Below, piece after piece: positions 18,781 through 26,826 of a DNA stretch of 32,466 bases (position 1 is the first letter of the stretch; every line of letters begins with the position of its first letter). Made by a program: the position numbers and the translations under genes. The notes under the pieces are model-generated. The model saw only the letters and a list, made by a program, of their open reading frames with translations. It was not told where the DNA came from and did no database searches. Location of the stretch: NCBI GenBank assembly GCA_002359185.1, contig DEML01000050.1, forward strand, positions 14,423-46,888. Reading direction: 5' to 3'. The DNA is from Planctomycetaceae bacterium UBA2671. GTDB taxonomy: Bacteria; Planctomycetota; Planctomycetia; Planctomycetales; Planctomycetaceae.

Positions 18781-18797
18781 GGCAGGGATCACCTGCC
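18781..18797. other. Small inverted repeat between genes
   Basis: GGCAGG and CCTGCC flank a five-base GATCA loop, 13 bases after the EEP stop codon. There is no T-tract, so it is not a normal intrinsic terminator. It might modestly stabilise or pause the transcript, or be chance. Confidence 0.3.
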
Positions 18798-18878
18798 GCC
18801 GATTCGAAGGAACCTGATAACAGTTCTGAAGCTGCTGCTCCTGCACTCTCGCCGTCTGACTCATTGGAGTATAACAAC

Positions 18879-21593
18879 GTGAATAACGCTCGAACTTATC
18901 TCAGTATTGTTTTTATCGTATGCACACTGGCATTTGCAGAGTCAACAGCATCCGCCAATGCTCCCGCTGCTCTCCAGAAACATGAATGTGAATTGCTGAT
19001 CGTCGGAGCAACCGAATCGGGCTGGGCTGCTGCGATTCAGGCTGCTCGAATGGGAGTGAATTCCATCATCATTGTGCACGATGGGGAATGGTACGGGGGA
19101 CAATATACCGAGCAATCTCTGGCCTGTGTCGATGAAGATAAGGGAGTTGGCAAAGTCGGCTGGGGAGTCGACTGGCATCCCATGAAACGCTCCTTTCACC
19201 GCAGTGGACTCTTCAAAGAGGTGATGGATCGGATCGAGACCTTTAATGAAAAGAAGTATGGTGCTGGCATGCCAGGACTCCCATATCACGGTCCCTCGAC
19301 TTTCCATCCGGCTGAAGCGGAGCAGGCATTTCGAGAACTGATTCAACCCTATGTTGACAGCAAACAAATCCAGGTCATCTGGAATCATGCTCCTGTTGCG
19401 GTCGAAGTTATGGGAAAAGATTCAAGCCATCCTCGAATCCGGCAAGTCACGTTCGCACCTGTTGACCTGCAAACCGGGAAGACGGAATCTCCTGATGTGC
19501 GGGTAAACGCTCGGTTGACTATTGATGCTTCCGACTGGGGAGATGTCATTCAACTGGCCGGTGTTGAGTATGAATGCGGTCCCGATCCTCAATCTCGTTA
19601 TGGCGAACCAAGTGCTCCCCCTGAAGATGAGATTTCACATAATGAAATGAATCCGATCACGTGGGCGATGATTGTTGAAGATACACACAAGCCTTCACCA
19701 ATCGAGCGACCGGAGAATTTCGATGACCGCAATTATCCACGGGCGACCGGACTCAGCATGAATGGCTTTGGAAAAGGACTGGAGTGGGATCGACCCATTC
19801 GAAGCTACGGAGGAATTCTGCACTGGCCTGCTAAGAATGACGGAAACAAGCGGATGCTGAGTGTCTATTCGGTTCGCCGGATTGTGGTTGGCAATAAAGA
19901 ACTCGGAACGCCGACCGCCATTCTGCTCAACTATATGAACGGACAGGATTATCCATTGGAACGTTTACCTGCTCGGGTAGTCGCTGCCCTCGAAGAAATA
20001 GAAGCCGGGGCATCCCAAAAGAATATTGTTGAGATGACCCGGGAGGAGCGACAAGTCATTTTTGATGATGCCAAGCAGCATTCGCTGGGTGTTCTGTTTC
20101 ACATGCAAAATTATGTGCACGAGCACGCCGCAGACCAAACTCACACCTTTAGAAACTTCCGCCTGAGTCCCGAATTTGGCACTCCAGATAATCTGCCCCC
20201 CAAACCATACATTCGTGAGGGATTACGTCTCAAAGCGATGTATATGATGCGGGAACAGGATGGTCGCAATCGGGATGGATTCGAAAAGACAGCAGCCAAA
20301 GAACGATTCTCTGAAGTATTGTATCCCGATGGGTTGTTCCCCTGGCAGTTCCACTATGACTTCCATCGCACCGGAAGAACCTACTTAAAAAAAGAAGGGG
20401 ACGATGGCCCCTGGATTGATTTTGAAAAGCCGGGACGGCATACCCGCTTTGTCAGCGACCGATCAGTGTTTCCGCTACGAAGTCTGATTCCCATTCGTTT
20501 TGACGGTCTCCTGGGAGCCCAGGGAAACGTCGGCTTCAGTAGCATCGTCAGTGCTGCGATTCGCCTGCACGATCAACGAATTCACATCGGCCAGGCGGCA
20601 GGAGCAGCGGCCGCTGTCAGCCTGCAGCATGAGATCGAACTACGTCAACTCATCGAACAACGAACACTGTTTGAAGAAATACGAGCGGGACTGTGCTCGT
20701 CTCTCGACGGGGGCATTCCTCTCCTGATCTGGCCATTTCGAGATTTGCCAGCCGATCATCCAGCGTTCACAGCGATCAATCGTCTTCATGCCGCTCAGTT
20801 GCTTTCAACGGAAGCCACTGAAGTCGATTTCCGTCCCGATGATCCTGCGAAACAGGCTTGGATCCAGAAGGGAATCGAACAGATCTATCGCTCTTCGCAA
20901 CATCGCATCTCGTTACCGAAACAGAATTTGACACGTGGCGAATTTGCTAGTGAAGCCTGGAACCAGGTCAAAGATTTATCAATGTGGAAAAGCTGGCCTC
21001 ATTGGGATGCCCACGATACCGACCACGACAATATCGCGAATGTAGATGATGCTCTTCCCTTCATCAGCAACGAACCCATCATCTGGGAAATTAACCGACC
21101 AAAACCAACTCCCGAAACGGATGGTCTTCTCAATGAGACGCTCACCAAAAATTCGATCATGATCAACTTCGGAGACCGTGAGAGCAAACAATCAGGTTTC
21201 TTGACGGACGTGGGGGCTCCCTTCAACTCCAAAAGTGGATATGGCTGGGGGAAAGACCTTCGATCTCAGACACGAATTCGAAATGCAGTGCCGGAGTCGT
21301 ATCGAGACTCTTTCGTTTTCACCCGCACGCTCGATCGCTGGGAGTATGAACTTCCCAATGGAGAGTGTCGAGTCACAATTTGTGTGGGTGATTCAGGGCA
21401 TGACCAGGTTCATCAGAACGTTTCTCTGGAAGGAAATCCTATTCTGACTGATATCACAACCACTTCCGGATTATTTCAAGAGGTAACAGCATCAGTCATC
21501 ATTCGAGATCATCGGTTAACGGTCGACATTGGCCACGAAAAACATCCAGGAAATACCTGCCTCAACTGGATTCTGATTCAGCCCGTTAATTGA
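18879..21593 (+). CDS. FAD-dependent oxidoreductase with carbohydrate-binding-like tail
   Basis: GTG 18879 is preferred over TTG 18864: GGAG lies 9 bases before it and the protein then starts with a signal peptide (TYLSIVFIVCTLAFAESTASA). A Rossmann FAD site follows, LLIVGATESGWAAAIQAARMG (G43 to G48), then WYGGQYTEQSL and other motifs of the FAD_oxidored family. Near residues 545-590 the second FAD block appears (RSLIPIRFDGLLGAQGNVGF, HIGQAAGAAAA). The last 150 residues (MINFGDRESKQSGFLTDVGA onward, with SGHDQVHQNVSLEGNPIL) look like a beta-sandwich of the malectin/carbohydrate-binding kind found on polysaccharide enzymes. It probably oxidises a sugar or sugar-linked compound outside the cytoplasm; the substrate is unknown. 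Confidence 0.87.
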   Translation: MNNARTYLSIVFIVCTLAFAESTASANAPAALQKHECELLIVGATESGWAAAIQAARMGVNSIIIVHDGEWYGGQYTEQSLACVDEDKGVGKVGWGVDWHPMKRSFHRSGLFKEVMDRIETFNEKKYGAGMPGLPYHGPSTFHPAEAEQAFRELIQPYVDSKQIQVIWNHAPVAVEVMGKDSSHPRIRQVTFAPVDLQTGKTESPDVRVNARLTIDASDWGDVIQLAGVEYECGPDPQSRYGEPSAPPEDEISHNEMNPITWAMIVEDTHKPSPIERPENFDDRNYPRATGLSMNGFGKGLEWDRPIRSYGGILHWPAKNDGNKRMLSVYSVRRIVVGNKELGTPTAILLNYMNGQDYPLERLPARVVAALEEIEAGASQKNIVEMTREERQVIFDDAKQHSLGVLFHMQNYVHEHAADQTHTFRNFRLSPEFGTPDNLPPKPYIREGLRLKAMYMMREQDGRNRDGFEKTAAKERFSEVLYPDGLFPWQFHYDFHRTGRTYLKKEGDDGPWIDFEKPGRHTRFVSDRSVFPLRSLIPIRFDGLLGAQGNVGFSSIVSAAIRLHDQRIHIGQAAGAAAAVSLQHEIELRQLIEQRTLFEEIRAGLCSSLDGGIPLLIWPFRDLPADHPAFTAINRLHAAQLLSTEATEVDFRPDDPAKQAWIQKGIEQIYRSSQHRISLPKQNLTRGEFASEAWNQVKDLSMWKSWPHWDAHDTDHDNIANVDDALPFISNEPIIWEINRPKPTPETDGLLNETLTKNSIMINFGDRESKQSGFLTDVGAPFNSKSGYGWGKDLRSQTRIRNAVPESYRDSFVFTRTLDRWEYELPNGECRVTICVGDSGHDQVHQNVSLEGNPILTDITTTSGLFQEVTASVIIRDHRLTVDIGHEKHPGNTCLNWILIQPVN

Positions 21594-21599
21594 TCCCTT

Positions 21600-21892
21600 T
21601 CACCTCAGGCTCGCCGAATCTGAATGGTCGATGCGAGTGGATTATTGAGACGTTCAAACTGGAATGCCTCAATAAGTTAATTGTGTATTACAATACAAAG
21701 CGGAGCCACATGGAACAGGACCATCTGACTCCAATTCGAGAGGTTTCAGAAGAAGTGAAGACCATCTTGATCGATAAGATCGAAGTCAGAGAATACGTAG
21801 GTGGATATCAAGTCGTTAGGGCGGAAGGTGACCTGATCCTGACTCATCCCCTGCTGTTTCTGCTTGATCATCTTCTTTTACAGGTTCGGTAG
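21600..21892 (+). pseudogene. rve-type transposase, C-terminal relic with internal deletion
   Basis: The frame reads TSGSPNLNGRCEWIIETFKL then ECLNKLIVYYNTKRSHMEQD, followed by KIEVREYVGGY. In intact planctomycete copies about 15 residues (FGEKHLRYLVSE-like) stand between LNKLIV and YYNTKR; they are missing here. The catalytic Asp residues upstream are absent too. The stretch GATAAGATCGAAGTC near the end is homologous to 30534-30550. The ORF starts within the last codons of the oxidoreductase, so the fragment lies immediately against that gene. It is inactive. Confidence 0.6.
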
Positions 21893-21975
21893 CTTTGTCG
21901 CAGGTTTCCTTGGTCCTTGCCAATCTCCCTTGCTCATGGTTCTTCGCCTCCTATCTTGTCGAAACAGAACGGTTG

Positions 21976-22725
21976 CTATTCCAAAGGCTCCAATAATGAG
22001 GGCGGAATATAGTATTTCACGTACTTTCTGCCATCGGAATACTTTTGCCCCTCTGGACTTTCAACTAACACGGTTGCACGCTTAGTGATTCGATTCACGA
22101 TACCATGAAAAATCTCTCCCTCAAATTCGAACCGAACTTTTTTGCCCGCCATGATGCCGTGTTTAACCTTAGCTTTCTCAGCAGGAGTGATTAACTGATG
22201 CTTATGAAAAGTGTGTCCAAAGAACTGTTTTGCAAGTGAATGGAATCGTTTTCTTGAACAACTCGATTCATTGAAGGCGAGAAATTCAACGAGATGAATA
22301 ATTTCGTGTTCCATGATTCGTTGAAGTGCCTCGACTCGATCATGGCATATGATCCCATTGGCGATGATGTCTCGATGGTTTGAACCATCAAAAGATTCAA
22401 ATAGGATTGGTGCCGATATTGTGATTTCATATTTGTGTTTTTGTCGACACATTTTCGTTGACCCGCCAGAACTTGTCATTCGTTTTGAAAGTCGAAAATT
22501 TAACGAAGAGTCACCCAGAGTAGCCCTGATTGCTCCTCCAAAGAATCTGTGATCATATTCTCCGAAAATCAGCTTTAGATCAGTAGGATGGATTCTTGAG
22601 AAATTCGGTGCATTCACATAATTTGAAGTGTCAATTAGGTGCCGATGGATTTCTTGTACCTCAGCTTTGATTTGGCTGATGTCGTAATTTTTTGACTGAA
22701 TGATTTCAGTGAGAGATTGGGACAT
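21976..22725 (-). CDS. SprT-like zinc metalloprotease with KOW-like tail
   Basis: ATG 22725 is favoured because GGAAAAGG lies 7 bases before it; an upstream ATG at 22746 would overlap the preceding gene. The 249-residue protein has a SprT-like core: FGEYDHRFFGG, LNFRLSKRM, ITISAPILF and the zinc motif H140-E-I-I-H144, with His162 in RKRFHSLAKQFFGH as probable third ligand. SprT/Spartan proteins cleave DNA-bound proteins; the family also includes uncharacterised bacterial members. The last 60 residues (AGKKVRFEFEGEIFHGIVNR, TVLVES, YYIPPSLLEPL) look like a small SH3/KOW-like barrel. There is no signal peptide, so it is cytoplasmic. It follows the 22728-23084 frame by 2 bases, suggesting translation coupling. 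Confidence 0.75.
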   Translation of the reverse strand: MSQSLTEIIQSKNYDISQIKAEVQEIHRHLIDTSNYVNAPNFSRIHPTDLKLIFGEYDHRFFGGAIRATLGDSSLNFRLSKRMTSSGGSTKMCRQKHKYEITISAPILFESFDGSNHRDIIANGIICHDRVEALQRIMEHEIIHLVEFLAFNESSCSRKRFHSLAKQFFGHTFHKHQLITPAEKAKVKHGIMAGKKVRFEFEGEIFHGIVNRITKRATVLVESPEGQKYSDGRKYVKYYIPPSLLEPLE

Positions 22726-22727
22726 TT

Positions 22728-23084
22728 TCAAACCTTTTCCATCCAATTAGACCAAATTGGATTCTCATTACATATTTTCATAATGAACTGTCCAATCTCC
22801 CTTTCTACCTTCTTCAACTCTCGGGCAAACTCACTCCCACCACTCAGGACAAAATATCCCATCATTTTCATTTGCAAGTCGCAAGATCTCAGTGATATTT
22901 TCTCCAAAATATCCCCATATATTCGCATACAAATGTTGCCTGAATAATCCAAGAGGCATTTCCCACCTCCATCTGACTCGATTTTAAACGGTCCATTGGG
23001 TAATGAATATCGATCAATTGGTCTTCGGAATACAGCTTTTTCGAGTGCGGCGATTGTTTGCTCACGATCTTTCAGTACCGTAGG
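22728..23084 (-). CDS. Small hypothetical protein, start uncertain, partner of SprT-like gene
   Basis: The frame is open from just after TAG (23087-23085) to TGA at 22728. No ATG or GTG lies near its beginning; CTG 23075 or TTG 22952 are the only early alternatives, so the gene may have lost its 5' end. The protein reads LKDREQTIAALEKAVFRRPI, DRYSLPNGPFKIESDGGGKC, then an acidic, mixed helical part (ELKKVEREIGQFIMKIC) ending NPIWSNWMEKV. It is not recognised. Close coupling to the SprT-like gene suggests a joint job. There is no signal peptide or membrane segment. Confidence 0.5.
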   Translation of the reverse strand, partial: PTVLKDREQTIAALEKAVFRRPIDRYSLPNGPFKIESDGGGKCLLDYSGNICMRIYGDILEKISLRSCDLQMKMMGYFVLSGGSEFARELKKVEREIGQFIMKICNENPIWSNWMEKV

Positions 23085-23227
23085 CTAAAGCCACTTTAAC
23101 ATGGCTATAACAACGCTTCACAAACCCCTGTTTACATAGCATCCAAACTTTCACTTCACTTCAACAACGCTTTCTCTTCTCTTTGATTTCATTCATTTGC
23201 GGGGGGATTAGTGGGGGGAACTGAAAA

Positions 23228-23263
23228 GACATGATCGAATGGTTCATGGTTTTCGATCACGTC
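23228..23263 (-). terminator. Likely intrinsic terminator of the GDSL-sulfatase gene
   Basis: On the minus strand GACGTGATCGAA and TTCGATCATGTC form a 12-pair stem with one A-C mismatch around a 12-base loop, followed by TTTT. It lies about 87 bases after the stop of the gene at 23350. The T-tract is short. The remaining gap (23085-23349) shows no other feature. Confidence 0.45.
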
Positions 23264-23349
23264 TGCCATTGGAGTGGGTGGGCGAGCTTCTCGGAATGTT
23301 CCCGAGATATGAACTGGCGGAGCGATTGGATGAATCAGCGATCTTCGCA

Positions 23350-25530
23350 TTAATGCGATCGAGAGCCAGGGTAGGGGACGGCTTTTCCGGTTTCCTTGAT
23401 GATCGGCATTTGAGCTTCAACCGAACTCAAATACTCGGCAAGTTTGTCAGCCAGGCGTTTACGCACAATGGGGTGCTGCTCAACCTGATTGTTCTGTTCA
23501 CCCAAGTCCTCGGCCAGATTAAACAGTTCATACTGTTGCGACTGGTGGTAGTAAATCAGCTTCCAATCTCCCAAACGGATCGCACTGGAAGGACCGATGC
23601 CTGGGTCATTCGGACCCCAGTTGTTCGGAAAGTGCCATACCAGTGGTCGATCTTCGCGAGACTGATCCTGATTGCCTTGGAGTAGATCCACGAAACTGCG
23701 TCCATCAATCACACCACCAATCTGCTCAACTGAAGAGACGCCAGCGATCTCCAGAATCGTAGGAAAGAAGTCTTCTATAATCACAGGCTGTTGGCAGACC
23801 GAATCCGCTTTGGTCACACCTGACCAGGAAACGATCATGGGGACGCGGACGCCACCCTCGTGGGCTGATCCCTTGCCACTGGACAATGGCTTATTGTGCG
23901 TGTGAGGCTCTCCCCCGCGACCATGTGCACTCAGCCCGCCGTTGTCGGACATGAACATCACAATCGTTTCATTGGACAATCTGTGGCGTTCAACATTGGC
24001 GAGAATATCACCCAAAGACTTGTCCATTCCTTCGACCATCGCGGCATACATGGATTCTGTATGATCGAGGCCAGTATCTCGGTACTTCTTATAGAACCGC
24101 GAATCAACGGCAAAGGGAACATGCACAGCGTAGTGGGACATGTAGAGGAAGAATGGTTTCTCGGCTGCGACAGCCTCGTCCATCGCCTTGTTGGCTTCGA
24201 TTGTGAGAGCTTCCGTCAGGAAGATCTCTTTGCCATGGTAATCCTCCAGTCCGGGGACGTCCCAAACGCGATCGCCCTTCCGCCACACGGCGCTGAAGTT
24301 TTGTTGGCCAAGAAAGCTGCCGGGACCACCTGCAGCATGGCCAGCGATGTTGACATCGAAGCCGACGTTCCGTGGATCACTTCCAGGCGTTCCGATCGCT
24401 CCGAAGTGGGCTTTGCCTACGTGGATCGTTCGATAACCCGCTTCCCGCAAGTACGCAGGTAAAGCTCTGGCTTGGACTGTCCGCTCAATATCCGGTTCTG
24501 GGCTCAGGCCATTGACATTCCACAGCGGAAAGTCGAGTTGCGAATGCTTTCGATCATTGCTGGCGTTCTTCCTGAGAGTCCAGTTGGTCACTCGATGTCG
24601 AGCGGCGTTGAGGCCGGTCATCAGGCTGACTCGTGTCGGTGAGCAGACACTGCATGCATACGCCTGAGTGAACTTCATACCTTTCTTAGCGAGTTGCTCC
24701 ATGTGCGGCGTGTGGTAGCGTCGGTTGAAGTCCGTGGCCTCCGTATGGAATGGCAACGAGGTGTCTTGCCAGCCCATGTCGTCCACCAGAAACAAGACGA
24801 TATTGGGCAGTTTCTGTTGTAGCCGAATCCGCTCTGCGACGGTTTGAGCGATTGCCAGATATCCTTTGGAGTTAGGATGCACACCATCGCCGTTGCTGAG
24901 CAGTTCAGGTCGATCCTGTAGCACCTCATTAAGTTCAAGCAAAAAGACGTTCTTGCCCTCGTGATTTTTTGCGACTTTGCGAATCCGCTCACACAGTTCC
25001 TGCAGTCGAGTTTTTCGCTCAGTCAGATCGGAGAGTCGTTTCTCTGACAGATCTGGAGTCGTCAGCACCATCGCTGTTGGAGTACAGACGATAATCTGTG
25101 GCTTGGTAGGCAGATTCGCTAACTCTGTAATCAACTCGGAGTAATCATCCTCAAACCGTGCGATTTGCTCCCAGTTTTTTCGACCGCCGCCGACTGTATC
25201 ATTCGTTCCCAATGAAATGACCGTAATGTGTGGCTGAAACTTCTTAACGGCATCCAGGTTACTCCAGATGCTGGGTCGGCCGGTTCTGATCAAGGTCGCC
25301 CCGCCGATACCGAAATTACGCACTTCGAAGTTTTCACCCAGAAGTACCTGCAAGCGAGCAGGGTAAGACTCAGTCTTCGCGTCCACTCTGGCTCCGGCCG
25401 TGATGCTGTCACCTAAGCAGGCTACGCGAATCGGTGACGCTTCCTTAGCCAAAACTGCAGTCTGCACGAACAAGCAGATTCCACAAGCCGTTATAATCGA
25501 ATAGAAATGTTGATAAAGATTGTAAATCAT
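23350..25530 (-). CDS. GDSL/SGNH esterase fused to sulfatase
   Basis: ATG 25530 gives a signal peptide (IITACGICLFVQTAVLAKE); ATG 25581 in frame would add 17 polar residues. Residues 33-240 are an SGNH hydrolase with all blocks: G40-D-S42, FGIGGAT, LGTND (108-111) and D215-GVH218-P, so Ser42/Asp215/His218 can form the triad. Residues 241 to the end are a complete sulfatase: NIVLFLVDDMGW, active site C296-S-P-T-R300, VGKAHFG, IVMFMSDNGG and GDWKLIYY. One secreted chain could therefore remove an acyl (perhaps acetyl) group and a sulfate from the same polysaccharide. Total length about 726 residues, both domains full size. It is transcribed alone, with a probable terminator at 23228-23263. Confidence 0.9.
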   Translation of the reverse strand: MIYNLYQHFYSIITACGICLFVQTAVLAKEASPIRVACLGDSITAGARVDAKTESYPARLQVLLGENFEVRNFGIGGATLIRTGRPSIWSNLDAVKKFQPHITVISLGTNDTVGGGRKNWEQIARFEDDYSELITELANLPTKPQIIVCTPTAMVLTTPDLSEKRLSDLTERKTRLQELCERIRKVAKNHEGKNVFLLELNEVLQDRPELLSNGDGVHPNSKGYLAIAQTVAERIRLQQKLPNIVLFLVDDMGWQDTSLPFHTEATDFNRRYHTPHMEQLAKKGMKFTQAYACSVCSPTRVSLMTGLNAARHRVTNWTLRKNASNDRKHSQLDFPLWNVNGLSPEPDIERTVQARALPAYLREAGYRTIHVGKAHFGAIGTPGSDPRNVGFDVNIAGHAAGGPGSFLGQQNFSAVWRKGDRVWDVPGLEDYHGKEIFLTEALTIEANKAMDEAVAAEKPFFLYMSHYAVHVPFAVDSRFYKKYRDTGLDHTESMYAAMVEGMDKSLGDILANVERHRLSNETIVMFMSDNGGLSAHGRGGEPHTHNKPLSSGKGSAHEGGVRVPMIVSWSGVTKADSVCQQPVIIEDFFPTILEIAGVSSVEQIGGVIDGRSFVDLLQGNQDQSREDRPLVWHFPNNWGPNDPGIGPSSAIRLGDWKLIYYHQSQQYELFNLAEDLGEQNNQVEQHPIVRKRLADKLAEYLSSVEAQMPIIKETGKAVPYPGSRSH

Positions 25531-25753
25531 TAGAAGGTCGATTCTTGGTCGTTGGTCTGGATTTCGGTGCCGATCAGGCAAACTTCGATGATTGTTACGG
25601 GACTGCGAAAACGATTCTCAAAGCAAACATTTTCGAGATCACTTTTGCCTGTTTTCTCGACCACAAATCTCTGTGCATCGAATGTGTCACACCATTCCAG
25701 ATTACAGAATATAACATACCATTACGACCAAGATTTTCCACCTACTGCTGGCA

Positions 25754-25960
25754 ATGATCGCCTCCTCAACAAACAGCGAACTGGCCAAATATGTCGATTA
25801 TCTCAAAGTGGTAAACAAGATTCTCAGAGCACGGATTCCCAGACAGATCCACACCAAGCCCGAGGGACGGGAGCGATTACTCAAATATGGCAAAGCGATC
25901 GGTCGGACGATCGAGGAACTGATCTCGATTGTTTCTCCAGCCACGTTCCTGGCATTGAAA
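25754..25960 (+). pseudogene. rve-type transposase, N-terminal fragment
   Basis: From ATG 25754 the frame reads MIASSTNSELAKYVDYLKVV, NKILRARIPRQIHTKPEGRE and RLLKYGKAIGRTIEELISIV followed by SPATFLAL. This is the N-terminal part of a planctomycete integrase-type transposase (intact ones continue SPRTFLRW and into the rve domain). Family similarity ends near 25960, although the frame stays open to 26107. The matching C-terminal remains of such a gene lie at 30425-30597, on the other side of the ABC operon. Flanks 25582-25753 and 25961-26123 hold no other gene. Confidence 0.65.
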
Positions 25961-26027
25961 TGTATACCTGAAGAGAGTTTTGATTATCGACCGAGTGAAG
26001 CAGCTTTGATAAACATTAGGATGCCCT

Positions 26028-26064
26028 GTACCGACGCTCGACATGCTGGCGATATGAGCGGTAC
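26028..26064. other. Imperfect hairpin before the ABC operon
   Basis: GTACC-GAC-GCTC (26028-26039) can pair with GAGCGGTAC (26056-26064), leaving the GAC as a bulge and a 16-base loop. It lies between the transposase fragment and the ATPase gene. It could be the end of a lost element or a leader structure; no T-tract follows. Confidence 0.3.
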
Positions 26065-26123
26065 AATTTGTTTATTACATACCAAACTTTTAGAAAGGAA
26101 CTCCTGATATTCCCTCGCACCCG

Positions 26124-26819
26124 GTGTTCACTACGCAAGGTCTTACAAAAGTGTACGGCACGGGACTGGTAGCCGTACACGCGCTGCGGGGTGTCGACTT
26201 GGAGATTCCGTCGGGCGAGATCGTCGTGTTGCTTGGTCCCTCTGGAAGTGGAAAGTCCACGCTGTTGAACATCATTGGCGGGCTGGACCGGCCATCCGAT
26301 GGCAAGGCTCTGTTCCTCGACCAGGACCTGACGGCAATGAACGACAAACAGCTCACATTTTACCGTCGCGAACATGTCGGATTTGTGTTTCAGTTCTACA
26401 ACTTGATGCCCAGCCTGACGGCTCGGGAGAACGTAGAACTGGTAACTGAGATTGCCCGTAATCCCTTGAATGCGGACACCGCACTGGCGTTGGTCGGCCT
26501 GAAAGAGCGGATGGACCATTTCCCCTCTCAGCTTTCTGGTGGCGAGCAACAGCGAGTGGCCATCGCCCGTGCGGTGGCGAAGCAACCGAGTGTACTCTTC
26601 TGCGACGAGCCGACCGGGGCACTCGACAGCAAAACGGGAAGGGCCGTGCTCCGCGTCTTGAAAGACGTGAATGAGCAGCTAGGAGCTACTGTGTTGATAG
26701 TGACGCACGCCGCCGCGACTGCCGCCATGGCTAACCGAGTGATCCATTTTGCCGACGGCGGCATCCGTGATATCGAAGTTCATGAGCATCCTGTTTCCCC
26801 TGAGGAAGTCGAATGGTGA
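26124..26819 (+). CDS. ABC exporter ATPase, MacB/LolD/DevA type
   Basis: The 231-residue protein starts at GTG 26124 (VFTTQGLTKVYG), the first position that gives the normal family N-terminus; no good ribosome site precedes it. Walker A G38-PSGSGKST, Q-loop FQFYNL (Gln90), signature L137-SGGEQQRV, Walker B VLFCDE (157-162) and switch His195 (IVTHA) are all intact, so it should hydrolyse ATP. LSGGEQQRVAIARA and DEPTGALD are the hallmarks of ATPases paired with FtsX-type permeases (MacB, LolD, DevA). It is the first gene of a three-gene operon with permease and HlyD-type adaptor. The region is richer in G+C than the sulfatase/PSD1 part of the window. Confidence 0.93.
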   Translation: MFTTQGLTKVYGTGLVAVHALRGVDLEIPSGEIVVLLGPSGSGKSTLLNIIGGLDRPSDGKALFLDQDLTAMNDKQLTFYRREHVGFVFQFYNLMPSLTARENVELVTEIARNPLNADTALALVGLKERMDHFPSQLSGGEQQRVAIARAVAKQPSVLFCDEPTGALDSKTGRAVLRVLKDVNEQLGATVLIVTHAAATAAMANRVIHFADGGIRDIEVHEHPVSPEEVEW

Positions 26820-26826
26820 GGTACTT

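Noticed and set aside
26749..26826. ATG 26749 as start of the permease
   Set aside because: It would overlap the ATPase by about 70 bases, while GTG 26827 has a well-placed ribosome site just after the ATPase stop.
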